Shown here: positions 25,346 through 28,533 of the stretch, piece by piece
Layout of the letters: each line of letters begins with the position of its first letter
Numbering within the stretch: position 1 is the stretch's first letter
NCBI GenBank assembly: GCA_031553855.1
Contig: JAVBKW010000029.1
Location: 1 to 28,533 of the forward strand
Source: RACS-047 sp031553855
GTDB taxonomy: Bacteria > Bacillota > Clostridia > Christensenellales > Pumilibacteraceae
Direction of reading: 5' to 3'
DNA: 28,533 bases
Notes under the pieces: model-generated
The model's database searches: none
The model's input: the letters and a program-made list of their open reading frames with translations, nothing else
Told to the model about the DNA's origin: nothing
Position numbers and translations under genes: made by a program

Positions 25346-25753
25346 TTATTCTTTGTCTTGCTTTTCAGCGGAGTTTTCTTCGGAAACGTTTTCCGCTTCA
25401 ACTTCCGTTGCAGCAACAGGCTCCGCAGCTGCGGGCGTCTGACCGTAAGCGGCCGGTAAAACTTGATATAAAGCTTTGATATCAAGCACCATTGTCGTCA
25501 TTTTTTCGCCTACGCCTGTCTCGATAACGATTTCTTTATCTACGGGCGAGGTTTGGTTCACGGCTAAAACCGTTCCGATAATTCCGCCGATCGTCATAAT
25601 TTTATCGCCGGGCTTGAGCGAACTGTGAAGCTGGTTGACAGAATTCTGACGTTTTTTATTTGTGAAAATAGGCATGATAACCAATACCAATACTAACGCG
25701 ACAACTAAAACGATCATTATGATCTGTGTCGATTCAAGTGCTGAATAGAACAT
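25346..25753 (-). CDS. yajC: Preprotein translocase accessory subunit YajC
   Basis: Single-pass membrane protein associated with SecDF. The 135-residue product has one strong N-terminal helix (IIMIVLVVALVLVLVIMPIF, about 11-30), then a basic NKKRQ stretch. The conserved YajC core follows (LKPGDKIMTIGGIIGTVLAV ... IVIETG) and a non-conserved Ala/Glu-rich tail of about 35 residues. GGGAG lies 11 nt before the ATG. It has its own promoter and terminator, and it stands three genes upstream of secD with the SCIFF locus in between. Confidence 0.95.
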   Translation of the reverse strand: MFYSALESTQIIMIVLVVALVLVLVIMPIFTNKKRQNSVNQLHSSLKPGDKIMTIGGIIGTVLAVNQTSPVDKEIVIETGVGEKMTTMVLDIKALYQVLPAAYGQTPAAAEPVAATEVEAENVSEENSAEKQDKE

Positions 25754-25786
25754 TGTTTATTAATCTCCCGGATTGTTGATGAAAAA

Positions 25787-25815
25787 ACTATATCATAATT
25801 TGCAAATCTTGGCAA
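25787..25815 (-). promoter_or_regulatory. yajC promoter
   Basis: The minus strand reads TTGCCA (25810-25815), a 17-bp spacer and TATAGT (25787-25792). The -35 overlaps one arm of a small inverted repeat GGCAA/TTGCC. Confidence 0.75.
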
Positions 25816-25911
25816 CTAAAAAATTGCCGCTTTTACAATGTGAAAAAAAATTTATTATACTTGTGACGATTATTAATAATTAATGAAAAGCTTGAATTTA
25901 TAAAAAAGACT

Positions 25912-26661
25912 TTAATTTTGTATCGATGCGGCACCCGGCTCTTTCGCGTCGAAGATACAGACAAGCCTTTTAAATAAAATATCGTCTTCAAAGTCGCCCT
26001 TTAGCACAAGCTCGAGCGGCGCGGCGTTTATAAGGTATAATAATAACTGTTCCGGGCTTACTAATTTATATTCAAAGTCCTTTTCGTTGAATTTGCCCGA
26101 AACGCCGTAGTCGGACGGATTCTTTGTCACTTCAAGTTTGTTCACCTTCGGGCTTATCGAGCTCATTAAAAACTTCAAAAGCTCGTTAAGCGTTTCGTCG
26201 TTGTTTAAATATGCAGAGTTATTTGCGGCTAGCTCAGCGATGTCGTTCCAGCGTTTTTTAAGCTCTGTGAGTTTAAAATTCATGAGTCCGTCTAACGCGA
26301 TATGATCGCTGATTTTCAAATTTTGCAGAATAAGCTCCTTCTCTAAATCGCGGTCGAACGCCACTAAGGTATGAAGAAGAATCCTGTACGCTTCCTTTTT
26401 AAGATGCGGCAAAACTAACGTTTTTTTGAGGTATTGCAGTTTAACAACACTTAAAAATACTTCCGCGACGCAATCCTTGATGCAAAATACTACCTCGTTT
26501 TTAAATTCATTTTCACAGGCGACCGAAATATTAAGCCTTTTAGACTCTTCCTTAACGGCCGCAACTGCGCCGAACGCCTTGATTTTATGCGTCAAAACCT
26601 TTTCCATATCCCAAAACCAGGATGCGTTTGCCTCATCTACACTCAAATTGAATTGAAACAT
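25912..26661 (-). CDS. YtxC-like sporulation-associated protein
   Basis: Soluble 249-residue protein without catalytic motifs. The stretch ALDGLMNFKLTELKKRWN, followed by a helical region ending near SSISPKVNKLEV, resembles the conserved block of YtxC (a protein of unknown function found in endospore formers): a xGFxxFRL-like start, an alternating helix, then a short beta region. The overall length also fits. The resemblance is by eye and moderate; otherwise it would be a hypothetical protein. The ATG at 26661 is preferred because GAGGAAGG lies just upstream; the frame is open for another 32 codons that are basic and unlike the rest. It lies downstream of a long leader and upstream of yajC. 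Confidence 0.65.
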   Translation of the reverse strand: MFQFNLSVDEANASWFWDMEKVLTHKIKAFGAVAAVKEESKRLNISVACENEFKNEVVFCIKDCVAEVFLSVVKLQYLKKTLVLPHLKKEAYRILLHTLVAFDRDLEKELILQNLKISDHIALDGLMNFKLTELKKRWNDIAELAANNSAYLNNDETLNELLKFLMSSISPKVNKLEVTKNPSDYGVSGKFNEKDFEYKLVSPEQLLLYLINAAPLELVLKGDFEDDILFKRLVCIFDAKEPGAASIQN

Positions 26662-26741
26662 TAAACCTTCCTCATTCAATATGATATGCAACCGCCGTTT
26701 TTTTAAGCGCGATTTTTTTGACAAATATTGTCGGCCCCGAT

Positions 26742-26932
26742 TGCCGCCAGTAAGCAATCATGCTTTGTCGCCCCGAACCGATATAACTGCGGGATTTAAA
26801 CCTTTTGCTGCGGGCACTTTTTTAGGAATGAAAGCAAGCTCTCATTTCCCCGAACACAATCATGTATTCAAGCTCATTCGTGCGGTGTTTATACCCATAT
26901 TCTTAAAAATAACGGCAGCACTCCTATCTTAG
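26742..26932 (-). ncRNA. Possible structured leader or small RNA before the YtxC-like gene
   Basis: This stretch of a 397-bp gap has no supported gene. In the minus-strand RNA, TGCTGCC (26914-26920) can pair with GGCGGCA (26742-26748), closing a domain of about 180 nt. A bulged inner hairpin GGAAATGA/TCATTCC lies inside it. Near the 3' end two hairpins exclude each other: AAGCA-4-TGCTT (26752-26765) and GATTGC-9-GCAATC (26739-26759) share the same bases. GTTCGGGG and CATGATTG each occur twice. The size and long-range closing stem are compatible with a 6S-like RNA or a cis-regulatory leader, but I recognise no family consensus; no T-box signature is present. Confidence 0.3.
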
Positions 26933-26995
26933 AATTCCTTAAACGGCTAAAAATAGAACAAAATACATAATCGTACCCTATTTTGTACCCTAAAA

Positions 26996-27049
26996 CAGCA
27001 ATAATAAAAGCCCTATATAATGCGCTGAAACACAAAATATAGGACTTTT
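26996..27049 (-). terminator. Terminator of the tRNA operon
   Basis: A 13-bp stem (27006-27018 with 27037-27049) pairs AAAAGCCCTATAT with ATATAGGACTTTT, allowing one G-U pair in the minus-strand RNA. A T-rich tail follows on the minus strand. It begins about 10 nt past the CCA end of tRNA-Leu. Confidence 0.75.
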
Positions 27050-27058
27050 ATACTGTTT

Positions 27059-27145
27059 TGGTGCCCGAGGCCGGACTCGAACCGGCACGGAGTTTCCCCC
27101 AAAGGATTTTAAGTCCTTCGCGTCTGCCATTCCGCCACTCGGGCA
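27059..27145 (-). tRNA. tRNA-Leu (anticodon TAA)
   Basis: Full cloverleaf with acceptor TGCCCGA/TCGGGCA, D-arm region GTGGCGGAATGGCAGACGC, anticodon stem GGACT/AATCC region with loop CTTAAAA, the long variable arm of a class II tRNA, and T-arm GCCGGTTCGAGTCCGGC. CCA is encoded (27059-27061). Confidence 0.96.
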
Positions 27146-27150
27146 AGATT

Positions 27151-27224
27151 TGGAGGCACCACCCGGATTTGAACCGGGGGTAAAGGCTTTGCAGGCCTCT
27201 GCCTTACCGCTTGGCTATGGTGCC
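27151..27224 (-). tRNA. tRNA-Cys (anticodon GCA)
   Basis: Acceptor GGCACCA/TGGTGCC with U discriminator, D-arm GCCAAGCGGTAAGGC, anticodon loop CTGCAAA, T-arm CCCGGTTCAAATCCGGG, encoded CCA (27151-27153). It is separated from tRNA-Leu by 5 nt. Confidence 0.97.
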
Positions 27225-27300
27225 GTATCCATTATCTTGCTATATATTGTATATTCTTAAAAAACAAAAATGCTACTTTTTCTTTTTTATTTTGGGTTAT

Positions 27301-27380
27301 TGGAGCTAAAAGACGAGATTCGAACTTTGCTTGCATTTGCCTTGGCAAGGCAACGCTCTACCATTTTATCCGTCTCTTTT
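27301..27380 (-). pseudogene. Degenerate tRNA-Gly copy 1 (GCC)
   Basis: Keeps the perfect anticodon arm TTGCC-TTGCCAA-GGCAA, GGTAGAGC of the D-arm, GTTCGAATCTCGTCTT of the T-arm/acceptor and the CCA. The 5' D-stem strand and the 5' T-stem strand no longer pair (ATGCAAGCAAAG replaces ATGTCGCGAG), and the 5' acceptor strand is altered. An alternative 8-bp stem AAGAGACG/CGTCTTTT can form. Likely not a working elongator tRNA. Confidence 0.8.
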
Positions 27381-27398
27381 CGTTTTCATAAGGGTTAT

Positions 27399-27478
27399 TG
27401 GAGCTAAAAGACGAGATTCGAACTTTGCTTGCATTTGCCTTGGCGAGGCAACGCTCTACCATTTTATCCGTCTCTTTT
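27399..27478 (-). pseudogene. Degenerate tRNA-Gly copy 2 (GCC)
   Basis: Nearly identical to copy 1. One visible difference is in the anticodon loop, TCGCCAA, which replaces the almost universal U33 by C. That change alone would be expected to harm decoding. Confidence 0.8.
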
Positions 27479-27496
27479 CGTTTTCATAAGGATTAT

Positions 27497-27575
27497 TGGA
27501 GCTAAAAGACGAGATTCGAACTTTGCTTGCATTTGCCTTGGCAAGGCAACGCTCCACCGCTTTTGGCGTTCTTTT
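27497..27575 (-). pseudogene. Degenerate tRNA-Gly copy 3 (GCC)
   Basis: Lies next to the intact tRNA-Gly. The 3' two thirds match copies 1 and 2; the 5' segment differs (AAGAACGCCAAAAGCGGTGGAGC in two parts: AAGAACGCCAAAAG then CGGTGGAGC). The anticodon arm and CCA are intact; D-, T- and acceptor stems are broken. Confidence 0.8.
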
Positions 27576-27593
27576 CGTTTTCATAAGGGTTAT

Positions 27594-27668
27594 TGGAGCG
27601 GAAGACGAGATTCGAACTCGCGACATTTGCCTTGGCAAGGCAACGCTCTACCACTGAGCCACTTCCGC
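27594..27668 (-). tRNA. tRNA-Gly (anticodon GCC)
   Basis: Intact cloverleaf: acceptor GCGGAAG/CTTCCGC, D-arm GCTCAGTGGTAGAGC, anticodon arm TTGCC-TTGCCAA-GGCAA, T-arm GCGAGTTCGAATCTCGT, U discriminator and encoded CCA. It is the parent of the decayed array that follows it in the transcript. Confidence 0.97.
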
Positions 27669-27691
27669 AAAAGATTACAGGGAAAGGATGT

Positions 27692-27767
27692 TGGTGGGAG
27701 CTGAGGGGCTCGAACCCCCGACCCTCTGCTTGTAAGGCAGACGCTCTCCCAGCTGAGCTAAGCTCCC
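27692..27767 (-). tRNA. tRNA-Val (anticodon TAC)
   Basis: Acceptor GGGAGCT/AGCTCCC, D-arm GCTCAGCTGGGAGAGC, anticodon loop CTTACAA, T-arm GGGGGTTCGAGCCCCTC, A discriminator and encoded CCA (27692-27694). First tRNA of the operon. Confidence 0.97.
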
Positions 27768-27823
27768 ACACAAAACTTTATTTTTTAGCATAACTTTAAC
27801 AGCCAAAAACTGAACGCTTAAAT

Positions 27824-27860
27824 AATATATCAAATCCCGCCAAAAAAATCAAGGGATTTG
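27824..27860 (-). promoter_or_regulatory. tRNA operon promoter with inverted repeat
   Basis: The minus strand reads TTGATT (27847-27852), a 17-bp spacer and TATATT (27824-27829). Initiation near 27817 gives a leader of about 50 nt before tRNA-Val. A perfect 8-bp inverted repeat CAAATCCC/GGGATTTG (27831-27838 with 27853-27860) brackets the spacer and the -35 element. Confidence 0.78.
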
Positions 27861-27960
27861 ACGCTGATTTTATTCTTTATTTTTACAAAAAGAGCAGCAA
27901 AAAGAGCAATATACGAGCAACGCCTTTAATCAGAACAAAACCTACAACCCTTTTATTTTT

Positions 27961-28167
27961 TCATTCATCTTCAAGTCCTAATAAATAACCTGCCGAAACA
28001 TCGAATATTTTTGTTAATTTTTCTAACGTAGCATAATCAGGCTCACGGACACCAGATTCCCAAGTGCTTATTGTCGTTTGATCGACGTGCAGCATTTGTG
28101 CTAGCTTTTTTTGGGAAAATCCCCTGTCATTTCTCAAATATTTTAAAGTTTCTTTAAACTTTATCAT
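27961..28167 (-). CDS. Xre-family helix-turn-helix regulator
   Basis: A 68-residue protein that is almost entirely one HTH_XRE domain: FKETLKYLRNDRGFSQKKLA, then QMLHVDQTTISTWESGVREP with the recognition helix QTTISTWESG, then DYATLEKLTKIFDVSAGYLLG. Such single-domain proteins act as dimeric repressors in phages, mobile elements and toxin-antitoxin-like loci. No Shine-Dalgarno sequence is evident before the ATG. The 25-bp palindrome starting 7 bp upstream is the obvious candidate operator, so autorepression and control of the divergent gene are likely. Confidence 0.9.
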   Translation of the reverse strand: MIKFKETLKYLRNDRGFSQKKLAQMLHVDQTTISTWESGVREPDYATLEKLTKIFDVSAGYLLGLEDE

Positions 28168-28173
28168 TCTTAT

Positions 28174-28198
28174 ATAATATTACAATATGTAATATTAT
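28174..28198. promoter_or_regulatory. Operator-like palindrome between divergent genes
   Basis: Perfect 10-bp arms ATAATATTAC (28174-28183) and GTAATATTAT (28189-28198) are separated by AATAT. The palindrome is immediately upstream of the Xre-type gene and ends 2 bp before the -35 of the divergent promoter, as expected for a repressor acting on both. Confidence 0.7.
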
Positions 28199-28200
28199 GA

Positions 28201-28229
28201 TTGACTTATGACAGCTAGTCGTATAGAAT
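28201..28229 (+). promoter_or_regulatory. Promoter of the divergent plus-strand gene
   Basis: TTGACT (28201-28206), a 17-bp spacer and TAGAAT (28224-28229). Only 7 bp separate the -10 from the ATG at 28237, so the predicted transcript starts at or one base before the start codon. Confidence 0.72.
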
Positions 28230-28236
28230 AGTAAAT

Positions 28237-28533
28237 ATGAAAAACATCAGATGTTATATGAACTTAAAACAAGCGACGGCGCATATTTTAAAAAGTATAG
28301 AAAGAATCGAAAATTCCGTGAACGACATTGAAACGTTAAAAAACGCAATAGACGATATCTTTACAAAATACCATTTCTCATTTGTTTCGGACGAGTATCT
28401 TTTTTTAGTATATTCGCTTGCAAAAGCAACGCAAGAAGTGCGCCGCCTGCAAACCTGCCTGAAAAAAGAAGCCGCCCTCTTTGATTTAAGTATTAAAGAG
28501 GGCAAAACAAAAGAAGAAATAAACAAAAAAGGC
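28237..28533 (+). CDS. Hypothetical protein, 3' end beyond the window
   Basis: Open reading frame of 99 codons from ATG, still open at the window edge. The product begins MKNIRCYMNLKQATAHILKS and is mostly charged and helical, with heptad-like stretches (ILKSIERIENSVNDIETLKN; LAKATQEVRRLQTCLKKEAA) suggesting a coiled coil. No domain is recognised and it has no signal peptide. It is the only plus-strand gene, transcribed away from the Xre-type regulator. It has no Shine-Dalgarno sequence; a second Met at residue 8 does not have one either. Support comes from the well-formed promoter, the open frame and the divergent context. Possibly the first gene of a small mobile element. Confidence 0.65.
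   Translation, partial: MKNIRCYMNLKQATAHILKSIERIENSVNDIETLKNAIDDIFTKYHFSFVSDEYLFLVYSLAKATQEVRRLQTCLKKEAALFDLSIKEGKTKEEINKKG

Larger units (their letters stand above)
27301..27593 (-). repeat. Tandem array of three decayed tRNA-Gly units, 98-bp period
   Basis: Three units start (by their CCA complement) at 27301, 27399 and 27497, each followed by the same spacer CGTTTTCATAAGG(G/A)TTAT. The spacer is also the 3' flank of the intact tRNA-Gly (27594-27668), so the array arose by tandem duplication of that gene with its flank. The units share derived changes in the T-arm and acceptor, so one decayed copy was later amplified. Confidence 0.85.

Noticed and set aside
26681..26932. Plus-strand open frame of 83 codons upstream of the YtxC-like gene
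   Set aside because: No ribosome site or promoter, opposite to all neighbours, and it overlaps a region with RNA-like pairing.
26662..26932. T-box leader before the YtxC-like gene
   Set aside because: No GGTGGNACCGCG-type antiterminator sequence, and the downstream gene is not an amino-acid gene.
27293..27600. Regular repeats of about 98 bp resembling a CRISPR array
   Set aside because: Repeat units contain the anticodon arm, T-loop and CCA of the adjacent tRNA-Gly, and the intervening segments are the same flank each time, not unique spacers.
27429..27793. Several short open frames on both strands across the tRNA cluster
   Set aside because: They are translations of tRNA genes and their decayed copies, with no ribosome sites.

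Overview
The window reads as a chromosome segment from a spore-former-type, Gram-positive anaerobe of the class Clostridia, probably an uncultured gut lineage. Four things point that way: a SCIFF ribosomal peptide with its radical-SAM maturase; the Bacillus/Clostridium order rpsO - pnp - YlxY-type deacetylase - M16 peptidase - FtsK/SpoIIIE - RimO - PgsA - CinA - RecA; a YtxC-like protein; and HemZ in place of a standard HemN. I cannot assign a genus. Every gene except the last lies on the minus strand, so transcription runs from high to low coordinates.

Layout in transcription order. (1) 28533-27961: an Xre-type regulator and a divergent plus-strand gene cut by the window edge, sharing a 25-bp perfect-arm operator. 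(2) 27852-26996: a tRNA operon with a strong promoter, tRNA-Val, tRNA-Gly, three decayed tandem copies of tRNA-Gly, tRNA-Cys, tRNA-Leu and a terminator. (3) 26932-25284: a possible structured leader, a YtxC-like gene, then yajC with its own promoter and terminator. (4) 25222-23105: a tandem-dyad region, a small membrane protein, scfA (SCIFF, 55 aa, easily missed because of its size) and scfB. (5) 23033-20142: secD-secF with promoter and terminator, plus a dense hairpin cluster in the 3' region. (6) 20043-13385: a tightly packed operon recJ-rel-MBL hydrolase-hemZ with overlapping or one-base junctions. (7) 13399-8060: rpsO, an attenuator-like hairpin, pnp, ylxY-like, M16 peptidase, dimeric dUTPase. 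(8) 7715-29: ftsK/spoIIIE, rimO, pgsA, cinA, recA.

How the genes fit together: YajC, SecD and SecF are accessory subunits of the Sec translocon, and the SCIFF pair sits between them, a placement I know from other Clostridia. RecA, RecJ, FtsK and the dUTPase serve DNA repair, segregation and nucleotide-pool hygiene. Rel, PNPase, S15 and RimO concern translation and the stringent response.

Most of the window is ordinary housekeeping sequence. The best candidates for something undescribed are the decayed tRNA-Gly array with its conserved anticodon arms, the predicted leaderless gene behind the palindromic operator, the five-hairpin cluster after secF, the tandem dyads before the SCIFF-linked membrane gene, and the possible switchable leader before the YtxC-like gene.
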